A program made the translations under genes and the position numbers. The notes beneath the pieces were generated by a model. It was not told the DNA's origin, searched no databases, and was given only the letters and a program-made list of their open reading frames with translations. Positions 16,181-24,980 of a stretch of DNA of 64,000 nt are shown here, in pieces. Where the stretch lies: assembly GCF_019904155.1 (NCBI RefSeq), contig NZ_JAHCMB010000187.1, forward strand, positions 62,001 through 126,000, given 5' to 3'. Source of the DNA: Paenibacillus sinensis (lineage in GTDB: Bacteria; Bacillota; Bacilli; Paenibacillales; Paenibacillaceae). How positions within the stretch are numbered: position 1 is the first letter of the stretch; each line of letters begins with the position of its first letter.

Positions 16181-16933
16181 TTAGCGGTGGAGGAAGCCTT
16201 TGCTTCGCAGGAAATCGCCCAGATCCAGCCGGCTAGGCTCAGCGATCCACTTGGCCATGATGGCCGACCATGGCATATCATTGCTTCCTCCGGTCCGCTT
16301 GCTCAAATAATCCGACATAGTCCGGTCGTATTCGCCGACCTGGCGGACCGTCTCTTCCGCGTCATACCGGTTGCGGTGCAGCACGGCCTGCTGCGGCAGG
16401 CGCGGACGGATGCCCGGCGACTGGTCGGGATAGCCGAGGCACATGCCGAACAGCGGATAGACCAGCTCCGGCAGGCCAAGCCGCTCGGCGACAGCGGCGA
16501 TCTTGTTGCGGAGGCCGCCGATATAGACGACACCAAGCCCCAGCGATTCGGCAGCCACGGCAGCGTTCTGGGCGGCAAGCGTCGCATCGATGGTGCCTAT
16601 GATGAAATTCTCCGTTGAGCCCTCATACGTCTCCGCACTGTTCAGGTGCGGGCGCGTCACCTCACGCAGCCGGTACAGATCGGCGCACCAGACCAAGAAG
16701 ACGGGGCATTCAGCCACATACGCCTGATTGCCCGCCAGAGCGGCAAGCTCGGACTTCAGCGCCGAGTCGGTGACCGCGATCACGCTGTATGCCTGCACAT
16801 TGTGGGAGGACGAAGCCGCCTGCGCCGCACCGATAATGGCGGCAAGCTGCTCTTCGCTGACCGGGTCCTCGCGGAACTTGCGGATGGAACGGTGATTTCG
16901 CATCAGCTCAAGCGTTTCATTGGATATACTCAT
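16181..16933 (-). CDS. NADPH-dependent flavin/nitro reductase (NfrA/FRP family)
   Basis: The roughly 250-residue flavoprotein of the nitroreductase superfamily has NHRSIRKFRE at the N-terminus (FMN phosphate contact), AAQAASSSHNVQAYSV, then AAESLGLGVVYIGGLRN and FGMCLGYPDQ. The C-terminal extension fits the NfrA/FRP/NfsA branch, which uses NADPH to reduce FMN, nitroaromatics or quinones. The ATG at 16933 is preferred because the ATG at 16945 directly abuts the AGGAG SD. A triple 15-bp tandem repeat and a CCCGAATTCGGG palindrome lie upstream and may be regulatory. Confidence 0.88.
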   Translation of the reverse strand: MSISNETLELMRNHRSIRKFREDPVSEEQLAAIIGAAQAASSSHNVQAYSVIAVTDSALKSELAALAGNQAYVAECPVFLVWCADLYRLREVTRPHLNSAETYEGSTENFIIGTIDATLAAQNAAVAAESLGLGVVYIGGLRNKIAAVAERLGLPELVYPLFGMCLGYPDQSPGIRPRLPQQAVLHRNRYDAEETVRQVGEYDRTMSDYLSKRTGGSNDMPWSAIMAKWIAEPSRLDLGDFLRSKGFLHR

Positions 16934-16962
16934 CGTCTTCTTCATCTCCTATTCGTCTTCGC

Positions 16963-16974
16963 CCCCGAATTCGG
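16963..16974. promoter_or_regulatory. CCCGAATTCGGG palindrome in the nfrA leader
   Basis: A perfect 12-bp palindrome lies about 30 bases before the start codon. It could be an operator or an mRNA hairpin; nothing identifies the binding factor. Confidence 0.35.
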
Positions 16975-16979
16975 GAGGC

Positions 16980-17024
16980 CCTGTCTTTCTGGTACCTGTC
17001 TTTCTAGTACCTGTGTTTCTAGTA
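16980..17024. repeat. Three tandem 15-bp repeats upstream of nfrA
   Basis: Three head-to-tail copies of CCTGTCTTTCTAGTA have one mismatch in the first and one in the third. They fill the region between the reductase start and a plausible -10 region. A repeat array of this kind suggests several binding sites for one factor. Confidence 0.6.
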
Positions 17025-17149
17025 TAAGTATTAACACCATTTCATCCCTTTTGCCAACTTGGGCCGTTGAGGGGCCGGACAATGAAGGATGAGCGCCAGC
17101 CAGCGGCCTGGCATAAGACAGCTATCGTCTTCCCTCCCGGGTTCCATCC

Positions 17150-17203
17150 ATGATAAAAAACGGCAAATCGCCCGCCTCCATCTCTAATGGAAGCGGGCGG
17201 TTT
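17150..17203 (-). terminator. Intrinsic terminator of the copper operon
   Basis: The long stem CGCCCGC-c-TCCAT / ATGGA-a-GCGGGCG (about 17165-17203) is followed on the reverse strand by GCCG and T6 (17161-17150). Confidence 0.85.
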
Positions 17204-17210
17204 GTCCATG

Positions 17211-19673
17211 TTACAGCTTGACCCGCTGCAGCCGCAGCGCGTTCAGCACAACCGAAACCGAGCTGAAGGCCATCGCCGCTCCGGCCAGCCAGGGCGCCAG
17301 AAAGCCGAGGGCAGCCACCGGAATGCCGATCGTATTATAACCCAGCGCCCAGAACAGATTCTGCTTGATGTTGCCCATGGTGCGCCGGCTCATCTCGATG
17401 GCGTCCGCGATCGCCTTCAGGTCGCCGCGCATCAGGGTAATGTCCGCGGCCTCCATCGCCACGTCCGTTCCCGTGCCGACCGCCATCCCGATATCGGCGG
17501 TAGCCAGCGCCGGGGCATCATTGATGCCGTCGCCAACCATCGCGACCTTGCGGCCTCCCTCTTGCAGCTTGCGGACCGCCTCTGCCTTGCCTTCAGGCAG
17601 CACTTCGGCCATGACCCGGTCGATGCCAGCTTCCGACGCTATCGCCCGGGCCGTACGCTCGTTGTCGCCGGTGATCATGACAACATCGATGTTCATCCGC
17701 TGTAGCGCAGCAACCGCCTCCCGCGAGGTCGGCTTGATCGTGTCGGCGACGGCCACGATGCCTTGAATCTTGCCATCCACCGCTACCAGCATGGCGGTCT
17801 TGCCCTCCTGCTCCAGACGCTGCATCTCGCCCTGCCATTCAGCAGTCTCCGCGCCGCTCTCTTCCATCAGCCGGCGCGTGCCGACAGAGACGGCTCTGCC
17901 CTGCACGGCGGCCTTGATTCCGCGGCCCGGAATATTGACGAAGTCCGCTGCTTCGTCCAGGATCAACCCCTTCTCCGCCGCACCCGCGGCCACCGCTTCG
18001 GCCAGCGGATGCTCCGACAGCTTCTCGGCGGAGGCCGCCAGCGACAGCAGCCCATCCTCCGCAGACAGGGCTTCCGGACCCTTGAAGTCCGGAGACACGA
18101 GCACATCCGTCAGCACCGGCTTGCCTGCGGTCACGGTGCCCGTCTTGTCCAGAACGACGAGCTCGATGCCCTGGGCGGCTTCAAGATGCTCGCCTCCCTT
18201 GAACAGAATGCCCAGCTCGGCGGCGCGGCCGGAGCCGGCCATAATTGAGGTCGGCGTAGCGAGTCCCAGCGCGCAAGGGCAGGCGATAACAAGCACGGCG
18301 ATCGCCTTCTCCAGAGCCTCCGCGAACTGCCCGGGCGCTCCCCAGAGATACCAGACGATAAAGGTCAGCGCCGCGATTGCGACGACAACCGGTACGAAGA
18401 TGCCCGAAATGACGTCCGCCACCCGCTGGATCGGCGCCTTGGAGCCCTGGGCTTCCTCGACCACACGGATAATCTGGGCAAGGGCGGTGTCTCTGCCCAC
18501 CTTGCGGGCTTCGATCTTCAGTGCGCCGTTCTTGTTGACGGTTGCTCCGATTACGGTGTCTCCCGGCGCCTTGTCCACCGGAATGCTCTCGCCAGTAAGC
18601 ATCGACTCGTCGACAGAGGATATCCCTTCCACGACCTGTCCGTCCACCGGAATCTTCGTGCCGGGCTTGACGAGCACGATGTCTCCGATGACGACATTCT
18701 CGACCGGAATGCTGATTTCCGCACCATCCCGGATGACGACCGCGCTCTTGGCCTGAAGTCCCATCAGGCTGCGGATTGCGTCGGAGGAGCGGCCCTTCGC
18801 CAGAGCCTCGAACCATTTGCCGACCAGAATGAGCGTAATGAGGATCGCTCCCGTCTCATAATACATCTCCACCGCATGACTCATTCCCGGCATTTCCGGC
18901 ATGTTTAAGGAGTCCAGCGTCAGATACAGGCTGTAGAAATAGGCGGCCGATGTTCCAAGCGCCACCAGCACATCCATGTTCGCGCTGCCGTTGCGAAGCG
19001 CTTTATAGGCTCCCACGTAGAACTGCCAGCCGATGATGAACTGTACCGGCGTCGCCAGCACCAGCTGGAACCACGGATTCATGAACAGCTCCGGTACGGG
19101 AATCCAGGAGGTGAAGGAGAAATGGCCGACCATCGCCCACAGCAGCGGCAGCGACAGCACCGCAGACACGATCCACTTATTCCGTTTGCGCCGGATTTCC
19201 TCGCCCTTGCGGTCAGATGCCTCCTCGCTGTCTTTCTTAAGCGAGGCTTTGTAGCCGATGGAGTCCACCTTGGTTATGATATCCTGGGGCGTGACCATCC
19301 CCGGGGTATATTCCACATGCGCCGTCTCCAGCGCAAGGTTCACATTCACTTCGGCAATCCCGGGCATACGGCCGAGCACCTTCTCGATCCGGGCCGAACA
19401 GGCGGCACAGGTCATGCCGGAAATATCGAAATCGGCTGTCTCCTTGACCGTATCGTAGCCGAGAGAGCGGATCTTCTCCTCAAGCTTCGGCACACTGACA
19501 ACGCCGGGATCAAAGCCGACCGCCGCCTGCTCCAACGCGAGGTTCACATTGGCGCGCGATACCCCTTCCATTCGGGATAGCCCCTTCTCGATTCGCGCCG
19601 CGCATGCGGAACAGGTCATGCCGGTAATCTGCAAGGTAGCCTGCTCTTCGGGCGCCGCCGCTGCTTTTTCCAT
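17211..19673 (-). CDS. copA: Copper-exporting P1B-type ATPase
   Basis: The roughly 820-residue Cu+ pump has two N-terminal metal-binding domains (GMTCSACA and GMTCAACS), eight TM helices, the TGES actuator loop, the [11 protein letters not shown] metal channel motif, [11 protein letters not shown] phosphorylation site, SEHPLAEA (HP motif) and the [10 protein letters not shown] hinge. Two HMA domains and [10 protein letters not shown] identify the Cu+ class. The ATG at 19673 is preferred over the GTG at 19682 on SD spacing (AAGAGAG). It ends the csoR-copZ-copA operon, and a second CsoR box lies directly in front of it. Confidence 0.96.
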   Translation of the reverse strand: MEKAAAAPEEQATLQITGMTCSACAARIEKGLSRMEGVSRANVNLALEQAAVGFDPGVVSVPKLEEKIRSLGYDTVKETADFDISGMTCAACSARIEKVLGRMPGIAEVNVNLALETAHVEYTPGMVTPQDIITKVDSIGYKASLKKDSEEASDRKGEEIRRKRNKWIVSAVLSLPLLWAMVGHFSFTSWIPVPELFMNPWFQLVLATPVQFIIGWQFYVGAYKALRNGSANMDVLVALGTSAAYFYSLYLTLDSLNMPEMPGMSHAVEMYYETGAILITLILVGKWFEALAKGRSSDAIRSLMGLQAKSAVVIRDGAEISIPVENVVIGDIVLVKPGTKIPVDGQVVEGISSVDESMLTGESIPVDKAPGDTVIGATVNKNGALKIEARKVGRDTALAQIIRVVEEAQGSKAPIQRVADVISGIFVPVVVAIAALTFIVWYLWGAPGQFAEALEKAIAVLVIACPCALGLATPTSIMAGSGRAAELGILFKGGEHLEAAQGIELVVLDKTGTVTAGKPVLTDVLVSPDFKGPEALSAEDGLLSLAASAEKLSEHPLAEAVAAGAAEKGLILDEAADFVNIPGRGIKAAVQGRAVSVGTRRLMEESGAETAEWQGEMQRLEQEGKTAMLVAVDGKIQGIVAVADTIKPTSREAVAALQRMNIDVVMITGDNERTARAIASEAGIDRVMAEVLPEGKAEAVRKLQEGGRKVAMVGDGINDAPALATADIGMAVGTGTDVAMEAADITLMRGDLKAIADAIEMSRRTMGNIKQNLFWALGYNTIGIPVAALGFLAPWLAGAAMAFSSVSVVLNALRLQRVKL

Positions 19674-19692
19674 GTGAATCACTCTCTTTCAT

Positions 19693-19710
19693 GTACCCCC
19701 TAGGGGTATG
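19693..19710 (-). promoter_or_regulatory. CsoR box upstream of copA
   Basis: TACCCCCTAGGGGTA (19694-19708) is a G/C-tract dyad of the CsoR operator type, 20 bases from the copA start. The accompanying promoter is weak (TTGAAC with a poor -10). Confidence 0.8.
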
Positions 19711-19784
19711 CTGTGTTCAAAAAGAGAAGGCCCGCAGCGTCACTTGCTTCCCGCTCCATGGCCCCTCAGGCGATAGTTCCAATA

Positions 19785-19988
19785 TTACTGCACAACGTCA
19801 TAGCCCTGGTCTTCGATTGCATCCTTGATCGCCGATACGCTGAGCTTGGATTCATCAAACTCCACAGCCACCGTCTTGGCCGCCAGATCAACCTTGGCCG
19901 AAGCGCCCAGATTTCCAACCGCCTTCTCCACTGCGCTTACACAATGTCCGCAGGACATTCCTTCCACATTCAATACGACATTCGTCAT
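19785..19988 (-). CDS. copZ: Copper chaperone CopZ
   Basis: This is a 67-residue single HMA domain with the GMSCGHC copper-binding motif at about residues 10-16 and the ferredoxin-like fold length. CopZ carries Cu+ to the N-terminal domains of CopA. It lies 14 bases after csoR and 111 bases before copA. Confidence 0.95.
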   Translation of the reverse strand: MTNVVLNVEGMSCGHCVSAVEKAVGNLGASAKVDLAAKTVAVEFDESKLSVSAIKDAIEDQGYDVVQ

Positions 19989-20002
19989 GTTAATCCTCTC
20001 CT

Positions 20003-20356
20003 TTATGATTTCATTAATCTGCCGACTGTAATCAGCAGTTCATCAATAACCTCATGTTCTCCGGCTTCGATTCGTTCCACGATGCAGCTCTTCATATGCC
20101 CTTCAAGCAGCAGCTTGCCGACGCTTCCGAGCGCGGACTGCACCGCCGCAAGCTGGGTAAGCACATCGTCGCAGTACGTATCGCGTTCGATCATGCCTTT
20201 GATGCCGCGGATCTGGCCTTCGATGCGATTGAGCCGGGCGGTAAGCCCGCTCTTGAATTCCGGCGTATGATGGCTCTTGCGTTCGCCGGAAGGATGGCAG
20301 TCGCCAGCACAGACTGACGGTTCCTGGCCGTCTTCGCTCTTATGATGTGTCGCCAT
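20003..20356 (-). CDS. csoR: Copper-sensing repressor CsoR
   Basis: The 117-residue all-helical repressor of the CsoR/RcnR family contains LNRIEGQIRGIKGMIE. The Cu+ ligand set C-H-C is formed by Cys in DTYCDDV and His and Cys in LEGHMKSC. The N-terminal 30 residues are an extra tail containing two Cys and several His. Apo-CsoR binds G-tract dyads and releases on Cu+ binding. Its own promoter has a dyad exactly in the spacer. Confidence 0.95.
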   Translation of the reverse strand: MATHHKSEDGQEPSVCAGDCHPSGERKSHHTPEFKSGLTARLNRIEGQIRGIKGMIERDTYCDDVLTQLAAVQSALGSVGKLLLEGHMKSCIVERIEAGEHEVIDELLITVGRLMKS

Positions 20357-20376
20357 GATTCAGCCTCCTCAAACCC

Positions 20377-20406
20377 AATATAGCATACCCCCACGGGGTA
20401 TGTAAA
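20377..20406 (-). promoter_or_regulatory. csoR promoter with CsoR box in the spacer
   Basis: On the reverse strand TTTACA (20406-20401) and TATATT (20382-20377) are 18 bases apart. The spacer is almost entirely the dyad ATACCCCGTGGGGGTAT (20401-20385), so CsoR binding would exclude RNA polymerase. Confidence 0.85.
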
Positions 20407-20548
20407 CAGAGAATGGCAAAATACAAAATAAAAGTTCAGCAAAAGAGTCTTTGGGCTCTCGTCTGTGCGGTTGACTCTATGAAAATACTCCCAAATCCCT
20501 TAAAATAAATGAACACTTAGTACGAGTCCGCCGGGAGGAGCAGCGTTC

Positions 20549-22387
20549 ATGGATAAAGGACAGGCACCTGTTTCCAAATTGAATTTGAGCGGTTTGTACA
20601 GGCTGCTGCTGTGCATAATGGGCGTGTCCCTGTTCGCCGTGTACAATCAGGGCGTGTTTGTGGCCTACAGCTTACCGGCCTGGATATGGGCGCTTGCCCT
20701 GTCCGGCGCGGCTGTATCCCTGATCGTGTTCACCTTCCAGCTTCCCCCGCAGGGCAACGGCTTATCCCTGGATTCCTCGGTGTATCTCGCCTGTCTTTTC
20801 GTATTCGGAGCCTCCTTCAGTCTCACCGTTCTGCTGATTTCCACAATCGCCATCTGGTTGATCGAACGGGAACTGGCATGGTGGAGGCATGTGAACAACT
20901 TCGCAGTCTACTCAGTCATGATCGCCTCCGCCGCCTATACGTATCATGCGCTTGGCGGTGAGCGGGGACCGCTATCCGAGAGCCATCTGCCCGCCTACGC
21001 CGCAGCCATGGCGATGTATTTTGCGCTGAATACCCTGCTGATCGCTTTCTATTATTATTTGACCTTTAACGAGAATCTTTATGACACGCTGAAGGGCATG
21101 CTGAAGGATACCGTTCTCGCCTATCTCTGTACGCTGGTGCTGGCGCTGGTGCTGACCGTCCTGCTGTATAACAATCAGTTGCTAGGCCTGGGCCTGTTCC
21201 TCTGCATCAGCATTATGATGTCCTATTCGTTCAAGCGGATGTTCGCGATGTACCGGGACATCGAAGAGCGGGCGAACCGCGATCCGCGGACCGGACTGTT
21301 CAATCACAGCTACTTCGAGCTGGCGCTTGAAGAGGAAATCCGCACAGCCTGCAATACCGGCGCCTCCCTCTCGCTTGCCATGATCGATATCGACGATTTC
21401 AAGAAATACAACGATCATTTCGGCCATTTAAAAGGCGACGGCCTGATCGTGTTCCTGGCCGATCTCCTGACCCGGGAATGCGACGGCGAGGATATACTCG
21501 TCTCCCGGTACGGCGGGGAGGAATTCACGCTGCTGATGCCCGGTCTCGATACGGCGGAGGCCTACAGCTTCCTCGAACGTCTGCGCAGGACGCTTAACAA
21601 TTCTCCCTTTGAAGGAACTGAAATTTTTCCGCAGGGCTGCCTCTCCTTCTCCGCAGGAATCGCGTGCTTCCGCCTTGACATTCACGACAAGTCGCAGCTG
21701 GTGGATGAGGCTGACCAAGCCCTCTACTACGCCAAGAAGCAAGGTAAGAATATGGTCCATATTTATGGCCACCAGTCAACGCTTGAGCGGGAAATCGACT
21801 TCAGCCAGGACGTCCGGGACATTGAGCAGCAGCTGCGCCTGTTTATGTACAAGGATCTGGAGACATTCAAGCATTCCAAAAGGGTATTCCGCTACGCAAT
21901 GGACATGAGCGAGCTGCTGGAGCTGGACAATCTTACGAAGCGCCAATTCACGCTCGGTGCGCTGATCCATGATATCGGCAAGCTGGAAATCCCGTGGGGC
22001 ATTCTGAACAAGAAGGAGAAGCTGTCCGCCGAGGAATGGGAGATGGTCAAGTGGCATGTCACCTGGGGCAAGGAAATGGCCTCGACCAACGTCAAGTACA
22101 AAGAGCTGGCGCCCTACATCGAGCTTCATCACGAAAGATATGACGGCAAGGGCTATCCGCACGGCTTCAAGGGCGAGCAGATTCCAAGACTGTGCCGGAT
22201 GCTGACGGTCATCGATTCCTTTGACGCCATGACGACCGAGCGTCCCTACCAGCCGACCAAGTCTGTGGAGGAAGCGATTGTGGAGCTGCGGGCCTGCGCG
22301 GGAACGCAGTTCGATCCGGAGCTTACCGAGCTCTTTATCCGTTATATCGAGAGTCGGCAGCTCCGTCTTGCGGAGGCCGCCATATAG
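20549..22387 (+). CDS. Membrane GGDEF / HD-GYP bifunctional c-di-GMP protein
   Basis: The 612-residue protein has an N-terminal membrane region of about 7 helices (residues 15-230). A GGDEF domain follows (DPRTGLFNHSYF ... RYGGEEF) with an intact catalytic motif. The HD-GYP domain (about 425-600) keeps HDIGK, HHERYDGKGYP and the DSFDAMTTERPY block. It may both make c-di-GMP and hydrolyse it; which activity dominates cannot be told from sequence. It is monocistronic, divergent from csoR, and followed by a terminator. Confidence 0.92.
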   Translation: MDKGQAPVSKLNLSGLYRLLLCIMGVSLFAVYNQGVFVAYSLPAWIWALALSGAAVSLIVFTFQLPPQGNGLSLDSSVYLACLFVFGASFSLTVLLISTIAIWLIERELAWWRHVNNFAVYSVMIASAAYTYHALGGERGPLSESHLPAYAAAMAMYFALNTLLIAFYYYLTFNENLYDTLKGMLKDTVLAYLCTLVLALVLTVLLYNNQLLGLGLFLCISIMMSYSFKRMFAMYRDIEERANRDPRTGLFNHSYFELALEEEIRTACNTGASLSLAMIDIDDFKKYNDHFGHLKGDGLIVFLADLLTRECDGEDILVSRYGGEEFTLLMPGLDTAEAYSFLERLRRTLNNSPFEGTEIFPQGCLSFSAGIACFRLDIHDKSQLVDEADQALYYAKKQGKNMVHIYGHQSTLEREIDFSQDVRDIEQQLRLFMYKDLETFKHSKRVFRYAMDMSELLELDNLTKRQFTLGALIHDIGKLEIPWGILNKKEKLSAEEWEMVKWHVTWGKEMASTNVKYKELAPYIELHHERYDGKGYPHGFKGEQIPRLCRMLTVIDSFDAMTTERPYQPTKSVEEAIVELRACAGTQFDPELTELFIRYIESRQLRLAEAAI

Positions 22388-22467
22388 CAAGGTCAGCTGT
22401 ACACACCGCATTCTATTTGCAGTACACCCCTCTACTATCCGCGGCAGACTATCTGCGGCAACTATAG

Positions 22468-22493
22468 GCCTCGCCGGCTTCGGCGGGGCTTTT
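22468..22493 (+). terminator. Intrinsic terminator after the GGDEF/HD-GYP gene
   Basis: GCCTCGCCG (22468-22476), a gctt loop and CGGCGGGGC (22481-22489) are followed by TTTT. Confidence 0.8.
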
Positions 22494-22542
22494 GTCGTGT
22501 GTGTCATATGCTCTCGCTATGAAAATTTTTATGAAAAACAGG

Positions 22543-22571
22543 TTGCTTCCCTATTCAAATTTGAATATAAT
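22543..22571 (+). promoter_or_regulatory. Promoter of the MFS-padR operon with internal palindromic operator
   Basis: TTGCTT (22543-22548) and TATAAT (22566-22571) are 17 bases apart. The spacer holds the perfect 16-bp palindrome TATTCAAATTTGAATA (22552-22567), a likely site for the PadR encoded downstream. Confidence 0.75.
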
Positions 22572-22610
22572 TAGGTTCACCAATTCACCAGAAAAAGGAG
22601 TTTACCAAAC

Positions 22611-24146
22611 ATGCATTCGAAAGAAAGCAACATGAAGCTTGTCGTTGTCGGGCTGCTTCTCGGGATTCTGATGTCCGCGATGGACAACACAATCGTCGCA
22701 GCCGCAATGGGCACGATTGTCGCCGACCTCGGGGGTCTGGACAAAATCGTCTGGGTCACCTCCGCCTATATGGTTATGGTCATGGCTGGCACGCCGATAT
22801 TCGGCAAGCTTTCGGATATGTACGGCCGCAAGCGTTTCTTCATGCTGGGACTGGTGCTGTTCCTGATCGGCTCGGCGCTCTGCGGAACCGCAGGCAGCAT
22901 TACACAGCTCAGCATTTACCGTGCCATTCAGGGGGTCGGCGGCGGCGCGCTGATGCCGATCTCGTTCACCATTATCTTTGACATCTTCCCGCCGGAGAAA
23001 AGAGGCAAGATGACCGGCCTGTTCGGCGCGGTCTTCGGGATTTCGAGCGTGCTCGGTCCGCTGCTCGGCGCCTATATCACCGACTATATCGGCTGGCAGT
23101 GGGTGTTCTACATCAATTTGCCGCTTGGCGTCATCTCCTTCATCCTGATCGCCTCCGCCTACAAAGAGTCGGTCATTCACTCCAAGCAGCGCATTGACTG
23201 GGGCGGCGCCTTCACGCTGGTCGGCTCAATCATCTGCCTGATGTTCGCCCTGGAGCTTGGCGGCCAGACGATCGGCGGCAAGCTGTATGCCTGGAATTCG
23301 GCTGAAATTCTCGGCCTGTTCGCAGGCTTCGCCGTCCTGCTGATCGCCTTCCTGCTGATCGAGCGCCGCGTTGCGGAGCCGGTCATCACCTTCTCCATGT
23401 TCGGAAACCGGCTGTTCGCAACAAGCGCTCTAGCCGCCTTCTTCTACGGCTCGGCCTTTATCGTGGCGACCGTCTATCTGCCGATCTTCGTGCAGGGCGT
23501 GTTCGGCGGTTCCGCCACGAACTCGGGTCTTATCCTGATGCCGATGATGATCGGCTCGGTGGTGGGCGCCCAACTCGGCGGCCAGCTTACGTCGCGAACG
23601 AGCTTCCGCAACATCATGCTCCTGTCGGCTGTCTTCTTCGTGGCTGGCGTCGCCATGCTCACGACGCTCACGCCGGATACCGCGCGGCTGCTGGTCAACA
23701 TCTTCATGGCTGTCACCGGATTTGGCGTAGGCTTCTCGTTCTCGGTGCTGAATATGTCCTCCGTGCATCATTTCGACATGCGCCAGCGCGGCTCGGCGAC
23801 CTCGACAAGCACCTTCCTGCGGTCGCTCGGGATGACGCTCGGCATTACCATCTTCGGCATCATCCAGCGTAATTTATTCACAAACTCGCTGTCCGATGCG
23901 TTCGGAGGAAGCGCTCAGGCAGCCTCCTTCGGCGACTCGCGCTCTGCGCTGACACCGGAAGCCCGGGCGAAGATTCCAGCTCCGATATTGGAGAAAATAT
24001 CGGCCGCTCTCTCGACTTCCATCGCCCATACCTTTATGTGGGCGCTGCTCCCGGCGGTGCTGGCGCTGGTGACGGTACTCCTGATGCCTAAGGACCGTCT
24101 TCTCGCCCACCGCGGAGCAGCACAGCCGGCGCCTGGCCGAGAGTAA
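22611..24146 (+). CDS. MFS multidrug exporter, DHA2 (14-TM) family
   Basis: The 511-residue transporter has 14 predicted helices. It shows the DHA family motif AMDNTIVAAAM in TM1, motif A GKLSDMYGRKR in the 2-3 loop, the R-rich motif B region (YRAIQGVGGGAL) and the antiporter motif C region in TM5 (GPLLGAYI). DHA2 pumps use the proton gradient to expel drugs and cationic toxins. The PadR regulator gene follows after 6 bases, suggesting drug-inducible derepression. Confidence 0.92.
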   Translation: MHSKESNMKLVVVGLLLGILMSAMDNTIVAAAMGTIVADLGGLDKIVWVTSAYMVMVMAGTPIFGKLSDMYGRKRFFMLGLVLFLIGSALCGTAGSITQLSIYRAIQGVGGGALMPISFTIIFDIFPPEKRGKMTGLFGAVFGISSVLGPLLGAYITDYIGWQWVFYINLPLGVISFILIASAYKESVIHSKQRIDWGGAFTLVGSIICLMFALELGGQTIGGKLYAWNSAEILGLFAGFAVLLIAFLLIERRVAEPVITFSMFGNRLFATSALAAFFYGSAFIVATVYLPIFVQGVFGGSATNSGLILMPMMIGSVVGAQLGGQLTSRTSFRNIMLLSAVFFVAGVAMLTTLTPDTARLLVNIFMAVTGFGVGFSFSVLNMSSVHHFDMRQRGSATSTSTFLRSLGMTLGITIFGIIQRNLFTNSLSDAFGGSAQAASFGDSRSALTPEARAKIPAPILEKISAALSTSIAHTFMWALLPAVLALVTVLLMPKDRLLAHRGAAQPAPGRE

Positions 24147-24152
24147 CCCGCC

Positions 24153-24722
24153 ATGTCCATCAAGCTGGCGATTCTCGGTCTGCTGCTGGAGCGGAATATG
24201 CATCCGTACGAGATGATGGTGGTCCTGAAGGACCGGTCCATCAACAAGATTGCAAAGCTGCAAATGGGCTCCCTCTACTACGCCGTCGACCAGTTGTCAA
24301 AGAACGGGCAGATCGAGCAGGTAGAGGTTATCCAAAGCCGCGACCGGCCCGAGAAGACGATTTACCGGATTACCGAATCCGGGCAGGCCATGTTCGAGCA
24401 GCTGCTGCTTCAGCAGTTCCGCAAGAACGACGCGGTCTACCACCCGATGTATATTGCGCTGGCCTTCTCCAGACATGCCGATCCGGACAAAATCGCGAAG
24501 CTGCTGGAAGAACGAATCCGGGAGGCCGAGCATGAAGTCAACCTCGCCTATCAAGTCTATGAAGAGCATATCGGGATCGTCTCCCGGGCTGTTCTGCACT
24601 TGATGTACGGCCGTTATGAGCACAGCCTGACGGAGCTGAAATGGCTCCAACGGCTCTATGCCGACGCGCTGGACCACAAGCTCCGCGTTCAGGACGGTCC
24701 GCTTGATACGGAAGAGGAATGA
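24153..24722 (+). CDS. PadR family transcriptional regulator (exporter-linked)
   Basis: The 189-residue protein has an N-terminal PadR winged helix (LAILGLLLERNMHPYEM ... MGSLYYAVDQLSKNG) and a helical C-terminal dimerisation domain. It lies 6 bases after the DHA2 exporter in the same operon, an arrangement typical of LmrR/PadR-controlled drug pumps. The palindrome in the operon promoter is the probable operator, giving an autoregulated exporter unit. Confidence 0.92.
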   Translation: MSIKLAILGLLLERNMHPYEMMVVLKDRSINKIAKLQMGSLYYAVDQLSKNGQIEQVEVIQSRDRPEKTIYRITESGQAMFEQLLLQQFRKNDAVYHPMYIALAFSRHADPDKIAKLLEERIREAEHEVNLAYQVYEEHIGIVSRAVLHLMYGRYEHSLTELKWLQRLYADALDHKLRVQDGPLDTEEE

Positions 24723-24790
24723 AGCGCTGAACAAATGCTGATAAACCAGCACGTCCTGTGTAACCCCAGGCCGAATCCAGATTATCTGCA

Positions 24791-24848
24791 AGCCGAATGT
24801 GCGTTTATTAAGGAACGAATCCCTTGATCATGCGCATTCGGCTTTTTT
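24791..24848 (+). terminator. Intrinsic terminator of the MFS-padR operon
   Basis: AGCCGAATG (24791-24799) pairs with CATTCGGCT (24834-24842), followed by T6. Confidence 0.8.
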
Positions 24849-24980
24849 CATCGCTATAGAACATCCGGAAAGTGTTGAAGGAAGGCGCTCGCCACATTTC
24901 ATCTGACGACTGGAAATATCACATCGGCATCTGATGCGGTACAATAGCTATGAGAAGAATTCAATGAAGGAGGGAATAAA

